Source of the DNA: Mycolicibacterium sp. ND9-15
GTDB taxonomy: Bacteria; Actinomycetota; Actinomycetes; Mycobacteriales; Mycobacteriaceae
Direction: 5' to 3'
Length of the DNA stretch: 64,000 nucleotides
NCBI RefSeq assembly: GCF_035918395.1
Contig: NZ_CP142362.1
Span: forward strand, 4,067,501 to 4,131,500
The position numbers and the translations under genes are program-made. Position 1 is the stretch's first letter. Every line of letters begins with the position of its first letter. The notes beneath the pieces were generated by a model, which made no database searches, had not been told where the DNA came from, and saw only the letters and a list, made by a program, of their open reading frames with translations. Shown piece after piece: positions 7,617-16,958 of the stretch.

Positions 7617-8912
7617 ATGCACAAGGACGAGATGATCTTGATCAGCGTTGATGATCACATCGTCGAGCCGCCCGATATGTTCAAGAATCATTTGCCGAAG
7701 AAGTACATCGATGAGGCGCCGCGGTTGGTGCACAACCCCGATGGGTCGGATACGTGGCAGTTTCGTGACACGGTGATTCCGAATGTGGCGCTCAACGCGG
7801 TGGCGGGCCGGCCCAAGGAGGAGTACGGGCTGGAGCCGCAGGGTCTGGATGAGATCCGGCCGGGGTGTTGGCAGGTCGACGAGCGGGTCAAGGACATGAA
7901 CGCCGGCGGGATTCTGGGGTCGATGTGTTTTCCGTCGTTTCCCGGATTTGCGGGTCGGTTGTTTGCCACTGAGGATGGCGAGTTCTCGTTGGCGTTGGTG
8001 AAGGCTTACAACGATTGGCATGTCGAGGAGTGGTGCGGGGCGTATCCGGCGCGGTTCATCCCGATGACGTTGCCGGTGATCTGGGATCCGGTGGAGTGCG
8101 CCAAGGAGATCCGGCGCAACGCTGCGCGTGGGGTGCATTCGTTGACGTTCACCGAGAACCCGGCGGCGATGGGTTATCCGAGTTTTCATGATTTCGAGCA
8201 TTGGAAGCCGATGTGGGATGCGCTGGTCGACACCGAGACGGTGCTCAATGTGCATATCGGTTCGTCGGGGCGGTTGGCGATCACGGCTGCCGATGCGCCG
8301 ATGGATGTGATGATCACGCTGCAGCCGATGAACATCGTGCAAGCCGCGGCGGATCTGTTGTGGTCTAGGCCGATCAAGGAGTATCCGACGCTGCGGATCG
8401 CGTTGAGTGAGGGCGGGACGGGTTGGATTCCGTATTTCTTGGAGCGGGTGGATCGCACCTATGAGATGCATTCGACGTGGACTGGCCAGGACTTCGGGGG
8501 CAAGTTGCCTTCTGAGGTGTTCCGCGAGCACTTCTTGACGTGTTTCATCGCCGATCCGGTCGGGGTGGCCACCCGGCATTCGATCGGGGTGGACAACATC
8601 TGCTGGGAGGCCGACTATCCGCACTCAGATTCGATGTGGCCCGGGGCTCCCGAGCAACTCGACGAAGTCCTCAAGGCCAACGAGGTGCCCGACGACGAGA
8701 TCAACAAGATGACGTATGAGAACGCGATGCGCTGGTATCACTGGGATCCGTTCACCCACATCACCCGCGAACAAGCCACCGTCGGCGCCCTGCGCAAAGC
8801 CGCCGAAGGCCACGACGTCTCCATCCAAGCCCTGTCGAAGAAGGAGAAGACCGGGGCTACGTTCGCGGACTTCGCGGCCAGGGCAAAGGAGCTGACCGGC
8901 AACACCGACTGA
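7617..8912 (+). CDS. Amidohydrolase 2 family protein
   Basis: 431 aa metal-dependent hydrolase/decarboxylase-type TIM barrel of the ACMSD-like branch. Landmarks: SVDDHIVEPPDMF at the N-terminus, MCFPSFPGF, LNVHIGSSG, ALSEGGTGWIPYFLERVD, and ICWEADYPHSDSMWPG, which carries the conserved aspartate. Members act on aromatic or cyclic carboxylates and on ring-cleavage products. ATG start with AAAGGA just upstream. First gene of the plus-strand operon that supplies a near-complete beta-oxidation set; divergent from the Rieske operon. Similar-fold, more distant relatives are at 49640 and 50820. The first part of the gene is visibly less GC-biased at third codon positions than its neighbours. Confidence 0.88.
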   Translation: MHKDEMILISVDDHIVEPPDMFKNHLPKKYIDEAPRLVHNPDGSDTWQFRDTVIPNVALNAVAGRPKEEYGLEPQGLDEIRPGCWQVDERVKDMNAGGILGSMCFPSFPGFAGRLFATEDGEFSLALVKAYNDWHVEEWCGAYPARFIPMTLPVIWDPVECAKEIRRNAARGVHSLTFTENPAAMGYPSFHDFEHWKPMWDALVDTETVLNVHIGSSGRLAITAADAPMDVMITLQPMNIVQAAADLLWSRPIKEYPTLRIALSEGGTGWIPYFLERVDRTYEMHSTWTGQDFGGKLPSEVFREHFLTCFIADPVGVATRHSIGVDNICWEADYPHSDSMWPGAPEQLDEVLKANEVPDDEINKMTYENAMRWYHWDPFTHITREQATVGALRKAAEGHDVSIQALSKKEKTGATFADFAARAKELTGNTD

Positions 8913-8994
8913 TACAGCTCTCGGAGATTTCGGCGTGCTTGGTGGCGCACAGCGACCGGTCACGCCGAATCGCTTTGCGACGAAGGAGAACCAC

Positions 8995-10170
8995 GTGCCG
9001 GGCATGAGTTTCGAGCTGACCGAGGACCAGGAACTGATCCGCAAGTCCGTTCGCGAGTTGGCGGGCAAGTTCGACGACCACTACTGGATGGAGAAGGACC
9101 TCGCGCACGAATTCCCGCGGGAGTTCTACGACGCGATCGCCAAGGGCGGGTGGCTCGGCATGACCATCCCGGAGGAGTACGGCGGGCACGGGCTCGGCAT
9201 CACCGAAGCGACGCTGCTACTCGAGGAGGTCTCGCGGTCGGGCGCCGCGATGAACGGCGCCAGTGCGATTCATCTGTCGATCTTCGGCATGCAACCCGTC
9301 GTCAAGCACGGCTCTGACGAACTCAAGGCCGCCACCTTGCCCCGGATCGTCAACGGCGACCTGCACGTCTGCTTCGGCGTCACCGAACCCGGCGCGGGGC
9401 TCGACACGTCACGCATCACCACGTTCGCCAAGCGCGAAGGCGACAAGTACCGCGTCAATGGCCGCAAGGTGTGGATCTCCAAAGCCATTGAGTCGGAGAA
9501 GATCCTGTTACTGACCAGGACCACACCCTTCGATGAGGTCAGCAAGAAGACCGACGGGATGACGCTGTTCCTCACCGACCTCGACCCCGGCCACGTCGAC
9601 ATCCGGCCGATCAAGAAGATGGGTCGCAACGCGGTCAGCTCCAACGAGGTGTTCATCGACGACCTGATGGTGCCGGTCGAGCATCGGGTCGGCGAGGAGG
9701 GCAAGGGCTTCAAGTACATCCTCGACGGGCTCAACCCCGAGCGGATGTTGATCGCGGCCGAGGCGCTGGGTATCGGACGGGTGGCCTTGGAGAAGGCCGT
9801 CAAGTACGGCAACGAGCGCCACGTGTTCAACCGGCCGATCGGCATGAACCAGGGCCTGCAGTTCCCGCTCGCCGACTCCCTGGCCCGGCTCGACGCTGCC
9901 GAACTAGTGTTGCGCAAGGCCAGCTGGCTTTACGACAATGGCAAACCCTGCGGTCGCGAGGCCAATACCGCGAAATACCTGTGTGCCGATGCCGGTTTCG
10001 GGGCCGCCGACCGAGCGCTGCAACTGCACGGCGGCATGGGATATTCGGAGGAATATCACGTGTCCCGCTACTTCCGTGAGTCGAGACTGATGAAGATCGC
10101 GCCGGTGAGTCAGGAGATGATCCTGAACTTCTTGGGTGAACACGTGCTCGGATTGCCGAGGAGCTACTGA
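8995..10170 (+). CDS. Acyl-CoA dehydrogenase (FadE-like)
   Basis: 391 aa from the GTG at 8995 (GAAGGAG 6 nt upstream); an ATG three codons later is possible. Full acyl-CoA dehydrogenase: IPEEYGGHGLG, FGVTEPGAGLDTS, NGRKVWISKA, LQLHGGMGYSEEYHVSRYFRESR. The usual 'EGTSE' segment near the C-terminus reads APVSQE, so the common catalytic glutamate position is not conserved, as in several actinobacterial FadEs. It would oxidise an acyl-CoA made in this operon, ahead of the hydratase at 12142. Second gene of the plus-strand operon, 82 nt after the amidohydrolase. Confidence 0.9.
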   Translation: MPGMSFELTEDQELIRKSVRELAGKFDDHYWMEKDLAHEFPREFYDAIAKGGWLGMTIPEEYGGHGLGITEATLLLEEVSRSGAAMNGASAIHLSIFGMQPVVKHGSDELKAATLPRIVNGDLHVCFGVTEPGAGLDTSRITTFAKREGDKYRVNGRKVWISKAIESEKILLLTRTTPFDEVSKKTDGMTLFLTDLDPGHVDIRPIKKMGRNAVSSNEVFIDDLMVPVEHRVGEEGKGFKYILDGLNPERMLIAAEALGIGRVALEKAVKYGNERHVFNRPIGMNQGLQFPLADSLARLDAAELVLRKASWLYDNGKPCGREANTAKYLCADAGFGAADRALQLHGGMGYSEEYHVSRYFRESRLMKIAPVSQEMILNFLGEHVLGLPRSY

Positions 10171-10172
10171 AA

Positions 10173-10928
10173 ATGAACTACTTCGATCTGTCGGGCCGGT
10201 CGGCGTTGGTGACCGGCGCCGCGGGTGGTATCGGCTCGGCCGTCGCGCAGGCGCTCGCCGACGCGGGTGCCGCGGTGTTGGTCACCGACCTCGACAAGGA
10301 TGCCGCCGCGGCCGTGGCCGAACGCATTTCGGCCGGCGGCGGCCGTGCCGAGTCCGCGGCGCTGGATGTCTCCGACCGGGACTCGGCCGACGCCGCCGCC
10401 GCGCAGGCCGCCGCGCTCGCCGACGGCGCCCTGCACATCGTGGTCAACAACGCCGGCGTGACGAAACCCTCGATGTTCTCCAAGACGACACAGGAGTCGT
10501 TCCGGCTGCTGTTCGACATTCATGTGATGGGCGCCTTCAACGTCACCCAGGCGGCGCTGCCGCACATTCCCACCGACGGCACCGGTCGCATCGTCAACGT
10601 CACCTCGGCTGCGGGCCTGACCGGAACACTTGGCCAGGTCAACTACTCGGCAGCCAAGGCGGGCATCATCGGATTCACCAAGTCCCTTGCCCGCGAATTA
10701 GCCACCAAGAGCATCATGGTCAACGCTCTGGCCCCGCTGGCGGCGACCCCGATGACCGAAACCATCCGCACGAACGAAAAGTTCGCGGCCAACATGATGA
10801 ACCGCATCCCGATGAAGCGGTGGGCCGAACCGGCCGAGGTCGCAGGTGCGTTCGTGTTCATGGCGTCCGATGCCGCGTCTTACATCACCGGACAGGTGCT
10901 GCCGGTCGACGGCGGCATGGTGATGTGA
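10173..10928 (+). CDS. Short-chain dehydrogenase/reductase (FabG-like)
   Basis: 251 aa classical SDR. Cofactor motif TGAAGGIGSA at the N-terminus, NNAGV after strand 4, serine in VNVTSAAG, catalytic YSAAK, and C-terminal ITGQVLPVDGG. Likely NAD(P)-dependent 3-hydroxyacyl-CoA or alcohol dehydrogenase, the third step after the FadE and hydratase of the same operon. Starts 2 nt after the FadE stop; its stop overlaps the GTG of the CoA transferase (GTGA). Confidence 0.9.
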   Translation: MNYFDLSGRSALVTGAAGGIGSAVAQALADAGAAVLVTDLDKDAAAAVAERISAGGGRAESAALDVSDRDSADAAAAQAAALADGALHIVVNNAGVTKPSMFSKTTQESFRLLFDIHVMGAFNVTQAALPHIPTDGTGRIVNVTSAAGLTGTLGQVNYSAAKAGIIGFTKSLARELATKSIMVNALAPLAATPMTETIRTNEKFAANMMNRIPMKRWAEPAEVAGAFVFMASDAASYITGQVLPVDGGMVM

Positions 10929-12145
10929 CAGGCCAAGCCCCGCTGACCGGAATCACGGTCGTCGCAATGGAGCAGGCGGTCGCCGCTCCGATGTGCACCC
11001 GGGTGCTCGCCGACTTCGGCGCTCGCGTGATCAAGATCGAGAATCCCAGCGGCGGCGACTTCGCCCGCGACTACGACGACGTCGTCAACGGTCCCGGCGG
11101 CCTGGCCGCGCACTTCGTCTGGTGCAACCGCGGCAAGGAATCGGTGACGCTGAACACCAAGGCACCTGAGGGCATGGAGTTGCTGCACCGCCTGCTCGAC
11201 CGGGCGGACGCGTTCGTGTCCAACCTCGCGCCGGGCGCGACCGCGCGAATGGGACTGGCCCCGGCCGACCTCGCCGAGCGCCACCCCCAGGTGATCCCCG
11301 TCGAGATCGACGGCTACGGCCCCGGTGGGCCGATCTCGCACAAACGCGCGTATGACCTTCTCGTGCAGGCAGAGTCGGGCTCATGCGCGGTCACCGGCTA
11401 CCCGGGGATGCCGGCCAAGCCCGGCCCCGCCGTGGCCGACTTCAGCACGGGGCTGTACGCAGCGATCTCGATCCTGGCGCTGCTGGTCGGTCGCAACGGC
11501 GCCAACGGTGGAGCACCGGCCCCGTCGGTGGCGCTGAGCCTGTTCGACGTGATGACCGACGTGATGGGTTATCAGCTGACCTACACCCAGCATTCGGGTA
11601 TCGACCAGGAACCGCTCGGTGTCGGCTCACCCGCCGTCGCGCCCTACGGTGCGTTTCCCACTCGTGACAAGCAGACTGTGGTGCTCGGCACCACGAACGA
11701 CAGGGAATGGCAGCGGGTGGCGCTGGAGATCATCGACCGCCCCGACCTCGCCCAGGATCCGCGCTTCGCCACCAACCCCGATCGCTGCGCCCACCGCGAG
11801 ATCCTCGAGGAGGCGATCAGATCCTGGTGTGAACAGCACGATCTCGCCGACATCCAGAAGATCGCTGACGACGCCGGGATCGGCAACTCCCGCTACAACG
11901 TACCCAGCGAGGTGGTCGCGCACCCACAGCTGACCGCCCGCGACCGCTGGCGCCTCGTCAACACGCCCAAGGGTGACATCCGTGCGCTGCGCCCGCCGCC
12001 GGTGATCACCGGATTCGAGCAGCCGATGGGCCCGGTACCCGGGCTCGGGCAGCACACCGACGCGATTTTGGGTGAATTGGGTTTCACCGCAGCCGATCTC
12101 GCGAGGCTGCGCGCTGACGGAGTGATCGGACCGGCATACTCGTGA
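10925..12145 (+). CDS. CaiB/BaiF-type (class III) CoA transferase
   Basis: 406 aa. N-terminal GITVVAMEQAVAAPMCTRVLADFGARVIKIE is the family opening; the catalytic aspartate is the D of AYDLLVQAESG. The family moves CoA from a donor thioester to a carboxylate, or racemises 2-methylacyl-CoA. The window holds no acyl-CoA ligase, so this is the best local candidate for activating the pathway acid. GTG start overlaps the SDR stop; a longer open frame upstream is the SDR gene read in another frame. The stop overlaps the next GTG by 4 nt. Confidence 0.9.
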   Translation: MTGQAPLTGITVVAMEQAVAAPMCTRVLADFGARVIKIENPSGGDFARDYDDVVNGPGGLAAHFVWCNRGKESVTLNTKAPEGMELLHRLLDRADAFVSNLAPGATARMGLAPADLAERHPQVIPVEIDGYGPGGPISHKRAYDLLVQAESGSCAVTGYPGMPAKPGPAVADFSTGLYAAISILALLVGRNGANGGAPAPSVALSLFDVMTDVMGYQLTYTQHSGIDQEPLGVGSPAVAPYGAFPTRDKQTVVLGTTNDREWQRVALEIIDRPDLAQDPRFATNPDRCAHREILEEAIRSWCEQHDLADIQKIADDAGIGNSRYNVPSEVVAHPQLTARDRWRLVNTPKGDIRALRPPPVITGFEQPMGPVPGLGQHTDAILGELGFTAADLARLRADGVIGPAYS

Positions 12146-12948
12146 GTGACGATGTGCTGTTGACCTCCGAGCTCGACGGGGTGCGGACCCTGACGCTGAA
12201 CCGGCCGGACCGCAAGAACGCCATCAACGCGCGGCTGTGGGAGGAGCTGGCCGACGCATTGCGGGCGGCCGCCCGCGACACCGAGCTACGTGCGTTGGTG
12301 ATCACCGGCGCCGGCGGGGCGTTCTGCTCGGGGGCCGACATCGGCACACCCGAGGACATCCATCCGCGGCATAAGCTGCGCCGCCTCACCGACGTCGCGC
12401 TGGCCCTGCACGAACTGTCCGTGCCGACCGTCGCCAAGGTGATCGGGGTCGCGGTCGGGGCGGGCTGGAACCTCGCGCTCGGCTGCGATCTTGTGGTGGC
12501 GACGCCGGAATCGCGGTTCTGTCAACTCTTCTCGAAGCGCGGACTGTCGGTGGACCTCGGTGGTTCCTGGCTGCTGCCCAAGCTTGTCGGCCTGCAGCAG
12601 GCCAAACGGCTCGTGCTGCTGGCCGACATGATCGACGCGGAAGAGGCCCGTTCTCTCGGACTCGTCACCTGGGTCAAGACCGCCGACGAGATCGACGGCT
12701 TCGTTGACGAGCTGGCGGCCCGCCTCGCGGCAGGTCCGCCGGTGGCGCTGGCCCAGAGCAAGGCGCTGCTCAACGACGGGGCGAACGGCACTCTGCGCGA
12801 GGCGCTGACCAACGAGGCCCGCGCACAACCGGGCAACTTCGCCACCGCAGACTCGACGGAGGCATACGCGGCATTCGCGGCGAAACGCGACGCCGTCTTT
12901 ACTGGCCAATGGGCACTACGGCCCGGATCGGAGAAGGACAATGCGTGA
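12142..12948 (+). CDS. Enoyl-CoA hydratase/isomerase family protein
   Basis: 268 aa crotonase. Substrate/oxyanion region: LNRPDRKNAINARLW, ITGAGGAFCSGADIG, then VGAGWNLALGCDLVVA. The segment usually carrying the second catalytic glutamate reads KRGLSVDLGGSWLLP, so hydratase activity is not certain and an isomerase or ring-hydrolase role is possible. GTG start coupled to the CoA transferase (4-nt overlap) and 8-nt overlap with the thiolase. It probably hydrates the product of the FadE at 8995 or 14106. Confidence 0.88.
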   Translation: MSDDVLLTSELDGVRTLTLNRPDRKNAINARLWEELADALRAAARDTELRALVITGAGGAFCSGADIGTPEDIHPRHKLRRLTDVALALHELSVPTVAKVIGVAVGAGWNLALGCDLVVATPESRFCQLFSKRGLSVDLGGSWLLPKLVGLQQAKRLVLLADMIDAEEARSLGLVTWVKTADEIDGFVDELAARLAAGPPVALAQSKALLNDGANGTLREALTNEARAQPGNFATADSTEAYAAFAAKRDAVFTGQWALRPGSEKDNA

Positions 12949-14086
12949 AACCGTGATCGTCGAGGCGGTGCGCACACCGGTCGGCAAGCGCAACGGCGGG
13001 CTGTCGGAGATGCATGCCGCCGACCTGTCGGCGATCGTGCTCACCGCGCTCGTCGAGCGGGCGGGCATCGATCCCGAAATCATCGACGACGTGGTGTGGG
13101 GCTGTGTGTCGCAGGTCGGCGACCAGTCCAGCAACATCGGCCGCTACGCGGTGCTCGCCGCGGGCTGGCCCGAGACCATCCCGGGTACCACGGTCAACCG
13201 TGCATGCGGCTCGAGCCAGCAGGCGCTGGATTTCGCCGTCCACGCGGTGATGTCGGGCCAGCAGGACGTCGTCGTCGCCGGAGGTGTCGAGGTGATGAGC
13301 CGGGTGCCGCTCGGCTCGGCAAGGGCCACCGGGATGCCGTACGGCCCGAAAGTCCTTGAGCGGTACGGAGATTTCACCTTCAACCAGGGTATCTCAGCGG
13401 AACTGATCGCCCAGAAATGGGGATTCTCGCGGACTCGACTCGACGAGTACTCGGTGCGCTCACACGAACTGGCCGCAGCCGCCCAGGACAGCGGGGCGTT
13501 CGAATCGCAGATCATGCCGGTCTTCGCCGACGGCGAGCCCGTCGTCGCCGACGAAGGGGTGAGGCGGGGAAGCACGGTCGAGAAGCTCGCCGGACTCAAG
13601 CCGGCTTTCAAGGACGACGGCGTCATCCACGCGGGGAACTCGTCGCAGATTTCTGACGGCGCGGCGGCACTGCTGGTGATGACGGCCGAGAATGCCGTCG
13701 CGCTGGGGCTGAACCCGATCGTCCGCTACCGCGCCGGCGCCGTCACCGGCGCGGATCCGGTGCTGATGCTGACCGGGCCGATCCCGGCGACCGAAAAGGT
13801 CCTGCACAAGGCCGGGGTGAGAATCGACGATGTCGGCGTGTTCGAGGTCAATGAGGCGTTCGCGCCGGTGCCGCTGGCCTGGCTTGCCGAGACGGGCGCC
13901 GACGAAAGCAAGCTCAACCCGCTCGGCGGCGCGATCGCGCTGGGCCATCCGCTCGGTGCATCCGGCGCGGTACTGATGACTCGGATGCTCAATCACATGC
14001 GCGACAACGGGATTCGATTCGGCCTGCAGACCATGTGCGAGGGCGGCGGAACCGCCAACGCCACGTTGGTGGAGCTCATCGCCTGA
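12941..14086 (+). CDS. Acetyl-CoA acetyltransferase (thiolase)
   Basis: 381 aa. Nucleophilic Cys89 in TVNRACGSSQQA, the histidine motif GGAIALGHPLGASGA, and the C-terminal MCEGGGTANATL bearing the second cysteine are all intact, so a working degradative thiolase is expected. It would cleave the 3-oxoacyl-CoA formed by the operon's FadE, hydratase and SDR. Usual thiolase length. Overlaps the hydratase by 8 nt and is followed by a FadE after 19 nt. Confidence 0.93.
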   Translation: MRETVIVEAVRTPVGKRNGGLSEMHAADLSAIVLTALVERAGIDPEIIDDVVWGCVSQVGDQSSNIGRYAVLAAGWPETIPGTTVNRACGSSQQALDFAVHAVMSGQQDVVVAGGVEVMSRVPLGSARATGMPYGPKVLERYGDFTFNQGISAELIAQKWGFSRTRLDEYSVRSHELAAAAQDSGAFESQIMPVFADGEPVVADEGVRRGSTVEKLAGLKPAFKDDGVIHAGNSSQISDGAAALLVMTAENAVALGLNPIVRYRAGAVTGADPVLMLTGPIPATEKVLHKAGVRIDDVGVFEVNEAFAPVPLAWLAETGADESKLNPLGGAIALGHPLGASGAVLMTRMLNHMRDNGIRFGLQTMCEGGGTANATLVELIA

Positions 14087-14105
14087 CCTCACGGGAGGAC
14101 CTCGC

Positions 14106-15254
14106 GTGCAAAGAGATCTGTTCACCGAAGACCACGAGGCGTTCCGCGGACTCGCCCGCGACTTCGTCGAAAAGGAAGTGGTACCGCACTATCCCGACTG
14201 GGAGAAGGCCGGCCGCATGCCTCGTCAGGTGTTCAAGCAGATGGGGTCGCTGGGCATGCTCGGCATGGCCATCCCCGAGGAGTACGGCGGGGGCGGCGCC
14301 CCGGACTACCGCTACAACGTGGTACTGCAGGAGGAGGCGGCGCGCGCACTGGTCACACTGTCGACCGTGCGCACCCAGCTCGAGGTGATTCTTCCGTACT
14401 TCCTGCACTATGCGGACGCCGAGCAGCGCAAGCGGTGGTTCCCCGGACTGGCGGCCGGTGAGCTGCTGACCGCCGTGGCGATGACCGAACCCGGCACTGG
14501 ATCCGATCTCGCTGGTGTGCGTACCACCGCGGTACGCAACGGAAACGACTGGATCCTCAACGGCGCCAAGACCTTCATCACCGGCGGCATGCAGGCCGAC
14601 CTGGTGATCGTGGTCGCGCGCACCTCGACCGACCCGGACAACCGCCGCAAGGGCCTGACGCTGTTCGTCGTCGAAAACGAGATGTCGGGGTTTACCCGAG
14701 GCCGCGAACTGGAGAAGATGGGCTGTAAGGTTCAGGACACCGCCGAACTGTCGTTCGTCGATGTCCGGGTGCCCGCGGCGAACGTGCTGGGGGAGGAAGG
14801 CGAAGCATTCGGCTACCTCGGCCACAACCTGCCGCAGGAGCGGCTCACCGTCGCGGTCGGATCGGTCGCCCAGGCGCGCTCTGCGATCGCCGCTGCGATC
14901 GACTACACCAAGAACCGCAAGGCGTTCGGTACGCCGGTCGCGTCGTTCCAGAACACCAAGTTCGAACTGGCGGCGTGCTCGGCCGAGGTGGAGGCCGCGC
15001 AGGCCATGCTGGACCGCGCGGTGGCCCTGCACGTAGCCGGCGAGTTGTCAGGTGCCGACGCGGCGCGGGTGAAGCTGTTCTGCACCGAGATGCAGCAACG
15101 CGTCGTCGACCGCTGCCTGCAGTTGTTCGGCGGCTACGGCTACATGATGGAGTATCCGATCGCGCGCTTGTACACGGATGCGCGGGTGGCCCGCATCTAC
15201 GCCGGCACCAGCGAGGTGATGAAGGTGATCATCGCCAAATCGCTCGGCCTCTAG
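14106..15254 (+). CDS. Acyl-CoA dehydrogenase (FadE-like)
   Basis: 382 aa full-length acyl-CoA dehydrogenase. Motifs: IPEEYGGGGAPDYR, AMTEPGTGSDLAG, NGAKTFITGGMQADL, YTKNRKAFGTPVASFQN, and RIYAGTSEVMKVIIAKSLGL at the C-terminus. Alanine replaces glutamate in the 'YEGTSE' site, as in the long-chain/isovaleryl-type branch where the base is in another helix. GTG start with GGGAGG upstream. Last gene of the plus-strand operon; a hairpin follows the stop. Confidence 0.92.
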   Translation: MQRDLFTEDHEAFRGLARDFVEKEVVPHYPDWEKAGRMPRQVFKQMGSLGMLGMAIPEEYGGGGAPDYRYNVVLQEEAARALVTLSTVRTQLEVILPYFLHYADAEQRKRWFPGLAAGELLTAVAMTEPGTGSDLAGVRTTAVRNGNDWILNGAKTFITGGMQADLVIVVARTSTDPDNRRKGLTLFVVENEMSGFTRGRELEKMGCKVQDTAELSFVDVRVPAANVLGEEGEAFGYLGHNLPQERLTVAVGSVAQARSAIAAAIDYTKNRKAFGTPVASFQNTKFELAACSAEVEAAQAMLDRAVALHVAGELSGADAARVKLFCTEMQQRVVDRCLQLFGGYGYMMEYPIARLYTDARVARIYAGTSEVMKVIIAKSLGL

Positions 15255-15256
15255 CG

Positions 15257-15305
15257 TTTTCGGTGCGCTACCAGTCGCTCAACGATCGTTTACGCGCCGA
15301 AATCG
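15257..15305. terminator. Intergenic hairpin, family A, copy 1 (terminator-like)
   Basis: Starts TTTTCGGTGCGC and ends GCGCCGAAATCG, an imperfect inverted repeat around a ~25-base middle. It lies between convergent genes (FadE stop 15254, SDR stop 15311). Nearly the same element follows plus-strand genes at 18298-18346 and 37503-37551. No T-tract follows, so a terminator role is inferred from position. Confidence 0.55.
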
Positions 15306-15310
15306 CCAGG

Positions 15311-16150
15311 TTACTTCAGCATGCTGCCGGCGTCGATGGTGACGGGAAGGCCGGTGACGTACCGGGATTCGTCCGAAGCGAGGAACAGCACCGCGTTGCT
15401 GACGTCGACCGGTTCCACCCAGCCGACGGGAAGCACATGCATGAATTGGGCGGCGACGGCGAGGTCGTCGGGGCCGGGGTTCTCCAGGTCGGGACGGAAC
15501 AGCTTCATGGTCCCCTCGTTCATGAACAGGGGTGTGTTCACGTTGGTGGGACACACGGCGTTGACGCGGATCGAATGCTGACCCAGTTCGACGGCGAAGG
15601 TGCGCATCAACCCGATCACGCCGTGCTTGGCGGCGATGTAGTGGCCGGTGTGCGGGTACGGTTTGAGACCGCCCACCGAGCTGGTGAGAATGATCGAACC
15701 ACCGCGTCCTCCGGACAGCAGGTGGGGGACAGCGGCTTTGACGCTCTTCCAGACGCCTGAGAGGTTGACGTCGATCATGTCGCGCCAGTCGTCTTCGCTG
15801 GTCTTGTCCAGCGTTGCGCCACCGTTGCCGATACCGGCGTTGGCAACGACGATGTCGAGGCGACCCAACTGCTCGACACCGCCGTCCACGACGGCCTTCA
15901 ACGCGTCGTAATCGCGCACGTCGACCTCGGCGGTGATGATGCGGCGGTTCAGGTTCTTGACGAGATCGGCGGTCTCGGCGAGGTCGTCCGGTGTCGCCCA
16001 CGGGATGTCGCTGTTACTGGAGATCTGCTTGCAGACATCGACGGCGATGATGTCGGCGCCTTCCTCGGCGAGTCGCACCGCATGGCTGCGGCCCTGACCG
16101 CGCGCTGCACCGGTCACGAACGCGACTTTGCCCTCAACCCGTCCACCCAT
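15311..16150 (-). CDS. Mycofactocin-coupled SDR family oxidoreductase
   Basis: 279 aa from the ATG at 16150 (AGGTGG upstream; an ATG at 16168 is possible). Typical of mycofactocin-dependent SDRs: VAFVTGAARGQGRSHAVRLA, DIIAVDVC, and an insertion after it (residues ~45-70, with IPWATPDDLAET), then serine in LTSSVGG and catalytic YIAAK. Family members keep NAD(H) bound and pass electrons to the redox peptide mycofactocin, often oxidising secondary alcohols such as terpenols or sterols. Single gene, convergent with the FadE operon and near a TetR and a P450, so it may oxidise a P450-derived alcohol. Confidence 0.9.
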   Translation of the reverse strand: MGGRVEGKVAFVTGAARGQGRSHAVRLAEEGADIIAVDVCKQISSNSDIPWATPDDLAETADLVKNLNRRIITAEVDVRDYDALKAVVDGGVEQLGRLDIVVANAGIGNGGATLDKTSEDDWRDMIDVNLSGVWKSVKAAVPHLLSGGRGGSIILTSSVGGLKPYPHTGHYIAAKHGVIGLMRTFAVELGQHSIRVNAVCPTNVNTPLFMNEGTMKLFRPDLENPGPDDLAVAAQFMHVLPVGWVEPVDVSNAVLFLASDESRYVTGLPVTIDAGSMLK

Positions 16151-16275
16151 GTGTCCACCTTCGGTCATTCCAGATTTTATCAATCGACCAGGAGCGTGGC
16201 ATTAATGGGCGCAGGTGTCAACTCGTCCGGCCGGGGGACGTGCCGCTCGAGCGACACCGGCGACGGGTGCGTCGC

Positions 16276-16890
16276 TCAGTTCGGTTTGCTGAACCGTCTC
16301 GCGTTGTTGAGTCCATCGGTCAGCGCGCGCAACTGGCGCTCCATGAAGTCGCGCATCTCGTCGTGGCCAAGCGTGACGCCGACGGCGCTCTCGTTGCACA
16401 GACTGCGCGCGATCTGGACGATCATCATCGAGACCGCCACCGGTGGGTAGTCGTCGAGGTCGATGCCGTTGGCGCGCAAGGCGACCGTGACCGCTGCCGT
16501 CTCGATGTCGCGGACCCGCTCCGCGTACGCCTTGAGTTCTGCGCGAATCACCTTGCGGTGGTTGGCCAACGCCATGAACTCGGTGTTAAGGCCCGTCATC
16601 CGGAGATCGCTGTTGATCAGCCACAGCGTGCGCAGTGGATCGTCGTCGGTGAGCGCGGCACGCATGTTGTCCAGCGACGCCTCCGCCCCCGCCCGCAGCA
16701 CCTCGACGAACAGGTCGTCCATCGTCGGGAAGTAGTAGTAGACCAGCGCCTGTTTGACCCCGGCTTCGGCGGCCACGCGTCGCGATGTCGCGGCGGCGTA
16801 ACCCTCGTCGCGCATGACCTTCGCGGTGGCCTCGATGAGTCGTTGCCGCGCCCCGGCTCCGGCGGGCTTGCTGTTGTCAGCGCGCGGCAT
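16276..16890 (-). CDS. TetR family transcriptional regulator
   Basis: 204 aa. N-terminal DNA-binding domain (residues ~12-60) with the HTH AATSRRVAAEAGVKQALVYYYFP; the rest is the helical ligand-binding domain, with no recognisable ligand signature. Divergent from the P450 at 17015; the 124-bp gap contains the perfect 18-bp palindrome at 16959-16976, so autoregulation and repression of the P450 are likely. Start ATG is at the normal distance from the HTH. Confidence 0.9.
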   Translation of the reverse strand: MPRADNSKPAGAGARQRLIEATAKVMRDEGYAAATSRRVAAEAGVKQALVYYYFPTMDDLFVEVLRAGAEASLDNMRAALTDDDPLRTLWLINSDLRMTGLNTEFMALANHRKVIRAELKAYAERVRDIETAAVTVALRANGIDLDDYPPVAVSMMIVQIARSLCNESAVGVTLGHDEMRDFMERQLRALTDGLNNARRFSKPN

Positions 16891-16958
16891 CAGCGACCCT
16901 CCGCTCGATCGCTTGACCGTCCGTCACGCCCCGTGGTAGGCATGGCGCATCCTAACAG

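Noticed and set aside
10136..10924. Upstream extension of the CoA transferase frame
   Set aside because: Covers the SDR gene in another frame; translation is arginine/glycine-rich and unlike any CoA transferase; GTG at 10925 is coupled to the SDR stop.
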